From SAR86 cluster bacterium (lineage in GTDB: Bacteria; Pseudomonadota; Gammaproteobacteria; Pseudomonadales; Pseudohongiellaceae), in contig NVUL01000047.1 of assembly GCA_002401885.1 (NCBI GenBank), forward strand, positions 1-57,763: a stretch of DNA of 57,763 nucleotides, written 5' to 3'. Both the position numbers and the translations under genes were made by a program. This document shows positions 1 through 9,162 of the stretch, piece by piece. The notes under the pieces are model-generated. The model worked only from the letters and a program-made list of their open reading frames with translations. It did not search any database and had not been told where the DNA came from. Every line of letters starts with the position of its first letter. The stretch's first letter is position 1.

Positions 1-1
1 T

Positions 2-430
2 GAATTGGGATTAGAGAGAGGTAAGTCGGTATTGCCGAACCAGCCGCTATTCTTTATTAACCCGTCTAAGACGGAGCTTCAGGCCACACTCTACGTGCCA
101 GCTAGTGTGCAGGCAAAGTTAGTTACCGGCCAGTCTGTTCTGCTCCGGTACGATGCATTCGACTTTAGGCTGTACGGTCGACATGAGGCTACGGTGGTTG
201 CTATTGGAAAGGCTAGGTTGGACCCGAGGGAAACGGTGTTGCCGATCTTCGGCATCAACGAGCCTGTATTCAAGGTAACCGCAGAGTTGCATGAATCTGT
301 GGTACAGGGAGATTCGCTGTACCGACTGCAGAGCGGAGCGACACTCATGGCAGATTTCGTCCTCTTTGAAATGTCGCTCTTGCAGTTCATCTTCAGGCCT
401 ATCCTCGGTCTGCAGGGCAAGGTGACATGA
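2..430 (+). CDS. HlyD-family membrane fusion protein (C-terminal part, cut by window edge)
   Basis: C-terminal portion of a periplasmic adaptor (membrane fusion protein) of a type I export system. The reading frame is open to the left edge, so the true start lies outside; the TTG at 5 is only an in-frame codon. The visible part has the beta-rich pattern of an HlyD/CvaA-type tail, with a stretch about vectors such as VPASVQAKLVTGQSV and a final hydrophobic segment ending in FRPILGLQGK. Its stop overlaps the start of the C39 exporter gene (ATGA at 427-430), so the two are translationally coupled and should form one export complex with an outer-membrane TolC-like channel. Family assignment rests on this context plus the fold pattern; the exact subfamily is uncertain. 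Confidence 0.75.
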   Translation, partial: ELGLERGKSVLPNQPLFFINPSKTELQATLYVPASVQAKLVTGQSVLLRYDAFDFRLYGRHEATVVAIGKARLDPRETVLPIFGINEPVFKVTAELHESVVQGDSLYRLQSGATLMADFVLFEMSLLQFIFRPILGLQGKVT

Positions 431-2532
431 TCGATATTTTTCAGCCTCGCAATACACTACCCATGATATTCCAAACTGAAATAGCTGAATGCGGCTTAGC
501 CTGTCTTGCCATGATTGCGAACTACTATGGCAAATTTTCAGATATACGTACTTTGCGAGAAAGCCTCTGTATGCCAGCTGGTGGCGCATCTGTAAAACAC
601 CTACAGCAAGCTGGTCTACGACTAGATCTTCAAGGGAGACCTCTTAAACTTAATCTCAACGAGTTTGGCCTACTAACTCTTCCTGCAATTCTGCATTGGG
701 ACATGGACCACTTCGTCGTGCTTAAGAAAATCACTAGGAGGTCATTCGTTATCCACGATCCTGCGATGGGTATACGAAAATATAGCTTATCTGAGCTGGA
801 CCATCATTTCACAGGGATAGCAATCGAGCTGTCCCCAACTGTTTCTTTCATGCGGGAAACGCCTAAAAAAGAATTTTCTTTGAAGGAGCTTTTCAAGGCA
901 ACTCCCAGCTTTCGCCAAGCCATCAGACAGGTCTTCTTTCTTTCACTCTTGTTACAGGTGTTGTCGCTTATCTTCCCGCTTTATCTACAACTAGTGATTG
1001 ACCAGGGGCTCAGCAAGGGAGACATGGATATCATCTTTCTCGTCGCATTACTTTTTTCGTTAGTCATTCTAGCTAAGACAAGTGTCACCTATTTCAGAGG
1101 AGTGGTGCTACTACAATTCTCCAGCCAACTGGGTTTTCAATTGGTAAGTAATACCTTCGCACACCTGCTTAGTTTGCCCTTATCGTACTTTGAGAAAAGA
1201 GAGATGGGGGATATCGTTTCCCGATTTTCTTCACTCGACAATATCAAACAGCTAGTCACCCAGGAGATGATAACGGTGATAGTAGACGGCCTGTTTTCTC
1301 TCCTAACCTTTATTCTGTTACTTCTCTACAGTCCCACCCTGGCATTCGTTGCTCTCTTTTTCGTGGTTGCTCTGTCGCTTATCCGTCTTCTAGCTATACC
1401 GAGGGAAAGATCGTGTCGGCAGGATGTGTTGCAGACTGGAGCGAAGCAACAGACTCGATTCATGGAAAATATTCGATGCATAGCGGTAACAAAGAACTTT
1501 GCCATAGAATCTGAGCGGTTGTCGGCGTGGCAGAACTACTATGCCTATTTCATGAACTCAAGCTACAGACTCGGGCATCTCCAACTGAGCCTAGGCACCC
1601 TGCACAGTCTTCTATTTGGCATAGATCATGTTACGACGATCTACCTAGGCTCAGCTGCAATATTTGGTGGCCAGCTGACCATAGGTCAATTGATGAGTTT
1701 CGTTTTCCTGAAGCAAAATTTTTCTGGATCGGTGGCGGCAATGCTTCCCAAATTAGCAGAGATTAGGCTTTTAAGATTAGAGCTCGATAGAGTATCGGAT
1801 ATTGTCTTTGAAGAGCCGGAACAGAGTTCTCAAGATAACAGCCTTCTTAAGCTTGAAATTTCTGGTGCCATCGAGGCGGAGGAGCTCGGTTTTAGTTATC
1901 TCTCGGCACAGCCCGAACTATTTCGGAACCTTAACTTTAGCATTGCCGCAGGCGAATTCTTCGCTATCTCAGGGCATTCAGGATGCGGAAAATCGACACT
2001 CTTGAAATTACTGCTTTGTTTGGCTGCCCCTTCTGCGGGAACAGTTCGTGTTGATGGCCATTCGATTGTTGAGCTGGGAGTGCGTCAATACAAGTCACAA
2101 GTTGCGGCCGTGCTCCACGGAGACGGTTTGTTGTCCGGCTCTCTTGCCTACAACGTGAATCTAGAGATGGAGCCGTTAAATTCACAGCGGCTAGAAGCGG
2201 CGTGCCGTATGAGTTGTATCTTTGATGACATAAGCCAACTGCCTATGGGGTTTAATACACAGGTAGGTGAGATGGGAGTGGCCCTCTCTGCGGGTCAGGT
2301 TCAACGAGTCCTACTTGCCAGGGCACTCTATCGACACCCGAAGATACTAGTATTGGATGAGGCGCTATCCCACCTAAGTACTAACGTAGCGCGACAGATC
2401 ATTGCGAGCATTCGAGATTCTAAGACCACACTAATTCTCGTAACACATAATGAGGACCTTATTAGCCACGCTGATTGTTCGCTAGAATTAGGCACGCAGA
2501 ATCCTGTGCAAAGAATGGCTGGGAGAGAATGA
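427..2532 (+). CDS. C39-peptidase ABC exporter (bacteriocin/microcin type, CvaB/RaxB-like)
   Basis: A 701-residue inner-membrane exporter that in its family cleaves double-glycine leader peptides and exports the mature peptide. Order: N-terminal C39 peptidase (about 1-130) with Q16, catalytic C22, H95 and D111 all present; a six-helix ABC membrane domain (about 160-450); and a C-terminal ATPase with Walker A GHSGCGKST (near 516), a signature LSAGQ (near 620, usually LSGGQ) and Walker B ILVLDEA. The peptidase triad is complete, so it should be a processing exporter rather than a degenerate C39-like one. It follows the HlyD-type adaptor with a 4-nt overlap. No clear peptide substrate or immunity gene is visible nearby; a very short GG-containing frame at 2541 is discussed separately. 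Confidence 0.93.
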   Translation: MIDIFQPRNTLPMIFQTEIAECGLACLAMIANYYGKFSDIRTLRESLCMPAGGASVKHLQQAGLRLDLQGRPLKLNLNEFGLLTLPAILHWDMDHFVVLKKITRRSFVIHDPAMGIRKYSLSELDHHFTGIAIELSPTVSFMRETPKKEFSLKELFKATPSFRQAIRQVFFLSLLLQVLSLIFPLYLQLVIDQGLSKGDMDIIFLVALLFSLVILAKTSVTYFRGVVLLQFSSQLGFQLVSNTFAHLLSLPLSYFEKREMGDIVSRFSSLDNIKQLVTQEMITVIVDGLFSLLTFILLLLYSPTLAFVALFFVVALSLIRLLAIPRERSCRQDVLQTGAKQQTRFMENIRCIAVTKNFAIESERLSAWQNYYAYFMNSSYRLGHLQLSLGTLHSLLFGIDHVTTIYLGSAAIFGGQLTIGQLMSFVFLKQNFSGSVAAMLPKLAEIRLLRLELDRVSDIVFEEPEQSSQDNSLLKLEISGAIEAEELGFSYLSAQPELFRNLNFSIAAGEFFAISGHSGCGKSTLLKLLLCLAAPSAGTVRVDGHSIVELGVRQYKSQVAAVLHGDGLLSGSLAYNVNLEMEPLNSQRLEAACRMSCIFDDISQLPMGFNTQVGEMGVALSAGQVQRVLLARALYRHPKILVLDEALSHLSTNVARQIIASIRDSKTTLILVTHNEDLISHADCSLELGTQNPVQRMAGRE

Positions 2533-2590
2533 CGTGACATATGATGAGACAGTTGAAGAAGCGGCGATTGAAAGGAGGCGCAGTAGATAG

Positions 2591-3271
2591 ATGGCCAATA
2601 GAAGTCTAGTTTCCGGGAAAACATATTTCGCTGCAATAAAACAGAAAACTTTCGGCACTGGGTTCTTCGACGATGCTTGTAAAGAATTCTACCTTCGCCG
2701 CCTCCTGCATTGTCAGAATGCCTTCCAGGTGCAGCTCCATGCTTATCTTCTGATGGAGAAAGAACTATTTCTGATATTCACCCCGCTGACGCCATCAGGC
2801 TTCGATTCGTTCGTCAGATTTCTCAATGGTAGCTATAATAGATACTATTTGATTCGCTTCGCACGTAGTGTTTTAGCTTGGCAAAATGAGCCGCTAGTTT
2901 GCCGGCTTTCAAGTGACAATCTCGTTCTCGATTGTCAAAAATTTGTCGAACGCTATGTACTCGACTTTAGCAACAAAGGTCATCCAGGCGAGTACGGCTA
3001 TTCCAGCTACTCTGCAAACGCGTTCACACGTAAGCCAAGCTTCCTGAAGCGTCATCGAGCAGTTCGACAGTTCATAAATATCGAGGTCAATGGCCTCCAA
3101 CGTTATCGAGATTTTATAGCAAAGCCATTCCGTGAAGAGTATGAACGATACTTGCAGAGTCGGCTCCTCTGGGGACTACCGCTGTTGCAGCAGAAGTCTT
3201 CTTTTAGACTCGAGAACAGTAGAACTTTGACCGATATAGAGAAAAGCGTCACAATAGCCACTATTGCATGA
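2591..3271 (+). CDS. Degenerate Y1/REP-associated transposase-like protein without HUH motif
   Basis: 226 residues. The first 150 follow the plan of the IS200-like/REP-associated tyrosine transposase (RAYT) family: a start like SGKTYFAAIKQ, then HAYLLMEKELFLIFTP where active members have YxLMPNHxHLLL, then a RYV..FSNKG segment and GEYGYSSYSANA where the family has a W/YSSYR box. The two metal-binding histidines (HUH) are replaced (E-L-F in their place), so nicking activity is unlikely. A good ribosome binding site (AAAGGAGG, 2571-2578) precedes the ATG. It follows the exporter by 58 bp on the same strand. Either a decaying transposase or a nucleic-acid-binding protein derived from one; an intact frame favours retained use. 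Function unknown. Confidence 0.6.
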   Translation: MANRSLVSGKTYFAAIKQKTFGTGFFDDACKEFYLRRLLHCQNAFQVQLHAYLLMEKELFLIFTPLTPSGFDSFVRFLNGSYNRYYLIRFARSVLAWQNEPLVCRLSSDNLVLDCQKFVERYVLDFSNKGHPGEYGYSSYSANAFTRKPSFLKRHRAVRQFINIEVNGLQRYRDFIAKPFREEYERYLQSRLLWGLPLLQQKSSFRLENSRTLTDIEKSVTIATIA

Positions 3272-3388
3272 TGGAATAGGGGTTGTTGAAGGGAATTGAT
3301 AAGGCGAGATAGCCCAGCAGAGAAGTAGCCACGCTAATTTTCATCTGGTTGCTAGAATCTGCCACAGCCCCCACTAGATCGAGCGAAG

Positions 3389-4366
3389 ATGGCAAAGTCA
3401 CAGAAATCAAACTTTTATCCTTTCTACGACCCCTATAGCGATAGTGGTGGGTTAGGCTATGGAAGTAAGGTAGGTATTTCACTCGGGTTTGGTGCCGGCT
3501 ATGCGCTGCTTCAATATTATTCCCTACCGGATAAAATGATTTTCTTTAGCGAGAATTGTTGGATCCTCGCTCTGATAATTTCAACCTCATCTTTCGCACT
3601 CTACATTGCTACGGATGTTTTTCGATACAACCTCAAAGTGATGCGCGAAATTGAAGGTAAGTATGTTGTTAGCTTAAAGGTTGTTGATGAGTGGATGAGC
3701 GACAAATGGTTGCTTCTTGCGGGATTTGCGTTTGGAACGGCAAACACTACCGTAGGACATCTTCTAGGTGTGCCATCAGTTTTCTTCGAATCAACCTCTT
3801 CCTTGATGATGGTCTATTTTGGATTTTTCTTAGGCGGGTTTGCTAGCGGCATGGGTCTGTTAGCTATCACTGCTGTGATAGTTCTCTATCTAAAATTCGC
3901 TCCCAGTCTTCAGTACACATTGGACCCTAACGATCCTGATGGTAACGGTGGCATTAAGAAGCTTGGAGATACGCTCTGGCTCTTCGGCGGTTTAATTGGA
4001 GCTGTTGGAATTTTGGTCAGCATACACATGTTCGGTGTCTCCTGGACCTTTATGCACAAGCAGTATGTTCAATTCGTTTTTCTATTTTGGGTCTCTCTAC
4101 CCTATATTCTTGCAATATCTATAGTGTTGATCCCTGGCCTCGCTGTAAGGCGTCAAGTTTCTTACTTCAAGTCATATAAATCTGGTCAGCTCAAGCAGGA
4201 GAAGGTGAAGCTGTATTCGAGCTATAAGCAGTTCGAATCTAAAGAAGATGAGGAAATCATCTCGGAAAAGAAGGAGCTTGGGGAGAAATTAGAACGAATT
4301 CAGAATGAACTAGAAACACTCAAGAAGATGCGCAATTCGCATATCGATGGAAAGAATTCGGACTAG
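3389..4366 (+). CDS. Hypothetical polytopic membrane protein with C-terminal coiled coil
   Basis: 325 residues, not recognised. Visible: about five or six hydrophobic segments (roughly 30-50, 58-75, 105-122, 132-170, 205-225, 230-262), a polar loop between them with an acidic, glycine-rich motif LDPNDPDGNGG followed by KKLGDTLWLFGG, and a charged cytoplasmic tail (about 265-325) rich in K/E with heptad-like leucines, likely coiled coil. The DPNDPDGNGG loop could bind a cation, which is inference only. It lies alone on the plus strand after the exporter cassette and converges with gcvP. It could belong to the accessory export segment (for example as an immunity protein) but nothing in the sequence proves that. 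Confidence 0.6.
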   Translation: MAKSQKSNFYPFYDPYSDSGGLGYGSKVGISLGFGAGYALLQYYSLPDKMIFFSENCWILALIISTSSFALYIATDVFRYNLKVMREIEGKYVVSLKVVDEWMSDKWLLLAGFAFGTANTTVGHLLGVPSVFFESTSSLMMVYFGFFLGGFASGMGLLAITAVIVLYLKFAPSLQYTLDPNDPDGNGGIKKLGDTLWLFGGLIGAVGILVSIHMFGVSWTFMHKQYVQFVFLFWVSLPYILAISIVLIPGLAVRRQVSYFKSYKSGQLKQEKVKLYSSYKQFESKEDEEIISEKKELGEKLERIQNELETLKKMRNSHIDGKNSD

Positions 4367-4393
4367 TCGAGTTCGACCACCTCACTACGGCTG

Positions 4394-7357
4394 CTATTCA
4401 TAGTTCTCGATACTTGGACAGGCACAGAATAAATTCCTATCCCCATAGACGTTATCAATACGGTTCACGCTCGGCCAGTATTTGTTCGAAGCAACTACGC
4501 CTTCTGGCTGGTTAGGGTAGGCGCCCTGCATTTTACTGTAAGGCCTGTCCCAACTCTCATCCATCATGTCGGCGAGGGTGTGGGGCGCATTCTTTAAGGG
4601 ATTGTTCTCAGCGTCGATATTACCCGATTCAATTTCCGCGATTTCTTTGCGAATTAGGATCAGTGCGTCGATGAATCTATCCAGTTCCTGCTTCGACTCA
4701 CTCTCGGTTGGCTCAATCATCAGTGTTCCAGCTACTGGAAAAGACATAGTTGGTGCGTGGAAACCGAAATCCATAAGCCGCTTAGCGACATCTTCCTCGC
4801 TGATGCCCGAGCTGAGTTTGAGTGGACGTAGATCGATAATACATTCATGTGCCACCATGCCGTTGCGACCGGTATAGAGTACAGGATAGTGCTCGGCCAA
4901 TCTGACAGCGATATAGTTCGCGCTGAGGATTGCGACCTGCGTCGCTTTCAGTAGCCCCTCGGCGCCCATCATAGCGATGTACATCCAGGAAATTGGTAGT
5001 ATTCCGGAGCTGCCCCAGGGTGCAGCAGAGACCGCGCTGTTATTAGCCTCCGGGCCATTCAGCTTAATCAGGGAATGGTTAGCTACGTGCGGAGCGAGGT
5101 GCTTCTTCACCCCGATTGGGCCCATGCCTGGACCGCCGCCACCATGTGGAATACAGAATGTTTTGTGCAGGTTTACGTGAGAGACATCAGCTCCGATATC
5201 AGCGGGCTTCGCTACTCCAACCTGCGCATTGAGATTGGCGCCATCCATATATACCTGTCCGCCATGATCATGAACGATCTGGCAGATTTCTTTTACGGCT
5301 TCCTCGTACACTCCGTGTGTGGAAGGGTAGGTAATCATCAGCGCGGCGAGATTATCAGTATTCGCTTCAGCCTTGCTGCGCAGATCTTCAACATCGATGT
5401 TGCCATTGTCATCGCAGGCAACGAGTACAACCTTCATGCCAATCATCTGTGCACTGGCGGGATTCGTGCCGTGTGCCGAGCTAGGTATTAGGCATATATC
5501 ACGAGCACCCTCACCTTTGCTCACCAGATACTTCTTGATGGCAAGTAGGCCAGCATATTCTCCCTGAGCGCCAGAATTCGGCTGCATACTTACGGCATCG
5601 AAACCGGTAATTACCTCTAGCATCTTTTCCAGGCCGGAGATCATCTGTTGGTAGCCCGTCATCTGCTCTATTGGTGTGAACGGATGCGGCTTTGAAAATT
5701 CAGGCCAACTAATAGGGGCCATCTCTGCAGCGGCGTTAAGTTTCATTGTGCAGGAGCCCAATGCGATCATCGAATGGGTAAGCGAAATATCTTTGTCTTC
5801 GAGCTTCTTCAAATAACGCATCATCTCAGTTTCACTGTGATAGTTATTGAAGTTGGGGTGTTGTAAGTACTCGCTGCGACGAATCAGTTTATCTGGGATA
5901 ACTGCTGCCTTTTCGCCACTTACGATCTGCACATCAATGTCGGTAGCCGAAAGTTTCTGTGCGGCATCGCCGAGAATGATCTGCCAAATATTTTCAACAT
6001 CTTTTCTGGATGAACACTCGTCCAGACTTATGCCGATCGATTTGTCTTGTTCGGCTCTATCGATACGCAAGTTTACCTTGCGTGCTTTCGCGCGGTCCAA
6101 AATAGCACCCAAATCTTCAGCGTCTATTTTAAGCGTAAGAGTGTCGAAGAAATTTTCGTTTACTAATTCAATACCGGCGTTCTGCAATCCTGCGGCCAGG
6201 ATAGAAGTCAGTCGGTGAATTCGCTGAGCAATATTCTTAAGACCTTTAGGCCCATGATACATCGCATACAGGGCAGAAATATTTGCTAATAATACCTGCG
6301 CAGTACAAATATTGCTGTTCGCCTTCTCGCGGCGTATATGCTGCTCGCGCGTCTGCAGCGCCATACGAAATGCTTGGCGCTCGCGCTTGTCAACGGAGAC
6401 GCCGATGATGCGACCGGGAACGGCACGCTTGTAGTCTTCTTTAGTGGCGAAGTAGGCGGCATGCGGGCCGCCGTAGCCCATGGGTACGCCAAAGCGTTGC
6501 GTAGTGCCGGTAACGACATCTGCACCCATCTCGCCCGGCGGCTTTAAAAGAGTCAGGCTCATCAGGTCTGCTGCGACTACCGCAATCGCTTTGTGTTCAT
6601 GCAGTTGGCTGATGACATCGCTGAGATCGCGTACTTCGCCGGTTACCGCGGGATACTGAAAAATGGCACCAAACAATTCGGACAGCTCGGCATCGGCGAT
6701 ATCACCTATGACTAGTTCGAAGCCGAAGCATTCTGCTCGGGTCTTTATGACATCGATGGTCTGCGGGAAACAGTGCCGATCAACGAAAAACTTATTCGCC
6801 TTTCGGTTCTTGCTCACACGTTTCGCGAGTGACATCGCTTCCGCAGCGGCGGTAGCCTCATCAAGCAAGGATGCATTCGCCAGATCCATTGCGGTTAGGT
6901 CCAGAGTCATCTGTTGAAAATTGAGCAGACACTCTAAACGGCCCTGTGAGATTTCAGGCTGGTAAGGCGTATACGCTGTATACCAACCAGGATTTTCCAA
7001 TACGTTACGTAAGATCACATTTGGCGTAAAGGTGTCGTAGTAGCCGAGCCCAATAAACGATTTTGCCGTGCTGTTCTGTTCAGCGATTGCTTTTAGTTTC
7101 GCCAGTGCCGCATTTTCAGTAAGTGGGTCATCCAATTCTAGGGCGTTTTTCAGGACAATCGCTTCGGGAACAGTATTGGCAATAAGATCATCTAGCGATT
7201 CTAAATTCAGTGCCTGCAACATCTGCTCTATCTGAACTTTGTTTGGGCCAATGTGTCGATCGATAAATTCGCCGTTGTTTTGCAGCGCATCGAGAGACGG
7301 AGCAGAGTCGTTCTGTGCGGAATCGTTCTTCGTCGCCGGATTGGATTGAGTTTGCAT
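4394..7357 (-). CDS. gcvP: Glycine dehydrogenase (decarboxylating), P protein of the glycine cleavage system
   Basis: PLP enzyme that decarboxylates glycine and passes the aminomethyl group to lipoyl-GcvH. About 987 residues, matching the single-chain P protein. N-terminal motif FIDRHIGPN, the LGSCTMKLN segment, and the PLP-lysine box [18 protein letters not shown] near residue 730 are all present. Start: an earlier ATG at 7378 lacks a ribosome binding site, whereas the ATG at 7357 is preceded by AAAGGACAGTA, so the shorter form is chosen. Last gene of the minus-strand operon gcvT-gcvH-gcvP. A regulator of the GcvR type is encoded at 30431. No glycine riboswitch could be recognised upstream of the operon. 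Confidence 0.97.
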   Translation of the reverse strand: MQTQSNPATKNDSAQNDSAPSLDALQNNGEFIDRHIGPNKVQIEQMLQALNLESLDDLIANTVPEAIVLKNALELDDPLTENAALAKLKAIAEQNSTAKSFIGLGYYDTFTPNVILRNVLENPGWYTAYTPYQPEISQGRLECLLNFQQMTLDLTAMDLANASLLDEATAAAEAMSLAKRVSKNRKANKFFVDRHCFPQTIDVIKTRAECFGFELVIGDIADAELSELFGAIFQYPAVTGEVRDLSDVISQLHEHKAIAVVAADLMSLTLLKPPGEMGADVVTGTTQRFGVPMGYGGPHAAYFATKEDYKRAVPGRIIGVSVDKRERQAFRMALQTREQHIRREKANSNICTAQVLLANISALYAMYHGPKGLKNIAQRIHRLTSILAAGLQNAGIELVNENFFDTLTLKIDAEDLGAILDRAKARKVNLRIDRAEQDKSIGISLDECSSRKDVENIWQIILGDAAQKLSATDIDVQIVSGEKAAVIPDKLIRRSEYLQHPNFNNYHSETEMMRYLKKLEDKDISLTHSMIALGSCTMKLNAAAEMAPISWPEFSKPHPFTPIEQMTGYQQMISGLEKMLEVITGFDAVSMQPNSGAQGEYAGLLAIKKYLVSKGEGARDICLIPSSAHGTNPASAQMIGMKVVLVACDDNGNIDVEDLRSKAEANTDNLAALMITYPSTHGVYEEAVKEICQIVHDHGGQVYMDGANLNAQVGVAKPADIGADVSHVNLHKTFCIPHGGGGPGMGPIGVKKHLAPHVANHSLIKLNGPEANNSAVSAAPWGSSGILPISWMYIAMMGAEGLLKATQVAILSANYIAVRLAEHYPVLYTGRNGMVAHECIIDLRPLKLSSGISEEDVAKRLMDFGFHAPTMSFPVAGTLMIEPTESESKQELDRFIDALILIRKEIAEIESGNIDAENNPLKNAPHTLADMMDESWDRPYSKMQGAYPNQPEGVVASNKYWPSVNRIDNVYGDRNLFCACPSIENYE

Positions 7358-7458
7358 TACTGTCCTTTCAGAAAACATAATTCATCGTAAATATTAATAA
7401 GTGACTAAAGAGACGTGCTGGTGTTGGCGAAGACTATTCGCCTAAGTGGCCCAGTTTC

Positions 7459-7848
7459 TTAATCATCTTCGCAGTGATCTGAGTACGCATCGGCATCCAT
7501 TAATTCATCCAACTCTAGCTCGTCACTAATCTGAATCTTATAGAACCAACCGTCGTCGTAGGGAACTGCGTTGACCGTTTCCGGAGCGTCAGCGAGCATG
7601 TCGTTGGTAGCGATAACTTCGCCAGATATCGGGCTATACACATCCGATGCAGCCTTAACGGATTCTACAACCGCCACTTCATCTTTTGCGTGAACAGTCG
7701 CGCCTACTTCGGGCAGTTCTACGAATACGATATCACCCAATGCATCCTGCGCATGATTGCTGATGCCTACCGTTGCCGTGCCATCTTCCTCGAGACGAAC
7801 CCATTCATGAGTGGCGGCGTATTTAAGATTGTCTGGATATGTACTCAC
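7459..7848 (-). CDS. gcvH: Glycine cleavage system H protein
   Basis: 129-residue lipoyl carrier that shuttles the aminomethyl intermediate between GcvP, GcvT and lipoamide dehydrogenase. The lipoylation site is K65 within VESVKAASD, and the family ends [11 protein letters not shown] and LDAD-like are visible. The start codon is GTG at 7848, preceded by GAGGAAAACCTA. Length is usual for the family. Lies between gcvT and gcvP in the same operon, about 100 bp upstream of gcvP. Confidence 0.97.
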   Translation of the reverse strand: MSTYPDNLKYAATHEWVRLEEDGTATVGISNHAQDALGDIVFVELPEVGATVHAKDEVAVVESVKAASDVYSPISGEVIATNDMLADAPETVNAVPYDDGWFYKIQISDELELDELMDADAYSDHCEDD

Positions 7849-7946
7849 TAGGTTTTCCTCATTTAATCGGTGCTGGTTTTAACTCTACTAGGTAGTTGAA
7901 TCGCTTTGGGCTAGTGGAGCTAATCTGTGTGTAAAGTCTCATTCTT

Positions 7947-9035
7947 CTACTCGAATAGCTTCTTACCGAAGCGAACGAAGTTTGGCTTTACCAATCGTAC
8001 GTCGATCAGTGTGCCGCGAATATCTACTTGGCAGGCGCCGCTATCCACGGGGATTCTAGCTAATGCGATTGAATGCTTCAACGTGGGAGAAAAGCTACCG
8101 CTGGTAATTACGCCTTCTCCATTTGCGCATAGAACCTTCTGGCCCTCTCGAAGCACACCCCGCTGCTCCAGAACTAGTCCGGTAAGGATAGGCATTGTGC
8201 CGGCATCGATCTCTGCCAAGTGAGCCGTGACCGCCTGCCGACCAATGAACTCGCGGTCCTCGGGTTGCCAGGCGATTGTTTGTTCCATATTGGCGGCGAT
8301 GGGTGAAGTAGTTTCATCCATGTCGTGGCCATAGAGATTCATTCCTGCCTCCAAGCGCAGTGTATCTCTTGCACCCAAGCCTACGGGCTTGACGCCAACC
8401 GCTAGTAGCTTGTCCCAAATCGCCGGAGCTTCTTCATTTGGCAGAATGATTTCTAAACCTTTCTCTCCAGTGTAGCCTGTGCGAGCTATGAACCAGTCGC
8501 CGGATTCGAAGCCACGAAAGTTCTTCAATTCGCTGCTTGTCGCGGCACGTTCATCATCGAGTATCGAACACACTTTCTCGACTGCTTCGGGACCATGAAC
8601 CGCTAGGATAGCGAGCTGTGGCTGTTCTTCGATGCTGACGTCGAAGTCTCCAGCATGAGTGCGTATCCAAGCTAAGTCTTTGACGCGGGTAGCGCAATTC
8701 ACGACGACGCGATAGCCGAAGCTCATGCGATAGACAATCAGGTCGTCAACAACGCCGCCAGTCTCATTCAACATGCCGCTGTACAGAGCACGTCCTAATT
8801 CATCTAACTTGGCAACGTCGTTTGCTAATAGATAGCGCAAGAACGCCTCCGCCTCATTGCCAGACACATCGACTACTGTCATATGTGATACGTCGAAGAT
8901 GCCCGCCTGGTTTCGCACCAGATTATGTTCTTCTATCTGGGAGCCATAATTAATGGGCATATCCCATCCGGCGAAATCGACCATCTTGGCACCGGAATCG
9001 AGATGCTTCTGATATAGCGAGGTATGTTGACCCAT
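7947..9035 (-). CDS. gcvT: Aminomethyltransferase, T protein of the glycine cleavage system
   Basis: Transfers the methylene group from aminomethyl-GcvH to tetrahydrofolate and releases ammonia. The protein opens [17 protein letters not shown] and continues [20 protein letters not shown], the normal N terminus of GcvT, so the start is placed at 9035 (362 residues). The frame stays open to a GTG at 9083 which would add 16 residues with no family support; neither start has a strong ribosome binding site. C terminus [14 protein letters not shown] is typical. First gene of gcvT-gcvH-gcvP. Only about 130 bp separate it from the next gene upstream, leaving limited room for a leader. Confidence 0.95.
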   Translation of the reverse strand: MGQHTSLYQKHLDSGAKMVDFAGWDMPINYGSQIEEHNLVRNQAGIFDVSHMTVVDVSGNEAEAFLRYLLANDVAKLDELGRALYSGMLNETGGVVDDLIVYRMSFGYRVVVNCATRVKDLAWIRTHAGDFDVSIEEQPQLAILAVHGPEAVEKVCSILDDERAATSSELKNFRGFESGDWFIARTGYTGEKGLEIILPNEEAPAIWDKLLAVGVKPVGLGARDTLRLEAGMNLYGHDMDETTSPIAANMEQTIAWQPEDREFIGRQAVTAHLAEIDAGTMPILTGLVLEQRGVLREGQKVLCANGEGVITSGSFSPTLKHSIALARIPVDSGACQVDIRGTLIDVRLVKPNFVRFGKKLFE

Positions 9036-9162
9036 TAAATTACACGTCCGAGCGGCGGGAAAAGAAGGCGTCATTTTACCCACAGCAGGCGTCTTTTAAT
9101 AGGAGAACCTGAGGTGTTTTAGTGCTCTATTTTTGGGGCAATTAGCGGGCTAAAAATCGTTC

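Noticed and set aside
7358-7378. Earlier ATG of gcvP at 7378
   Set aside because: No ribosome binding site, whereas the ATG at 7357 has AAAGGAC in position.
9036-9162. Glycine riboswitch in front of gcvT
   Set aside because: Only a short gap and no recognisable aptamer motifs; the operon is more likely under GcvA/GcvR-type control.
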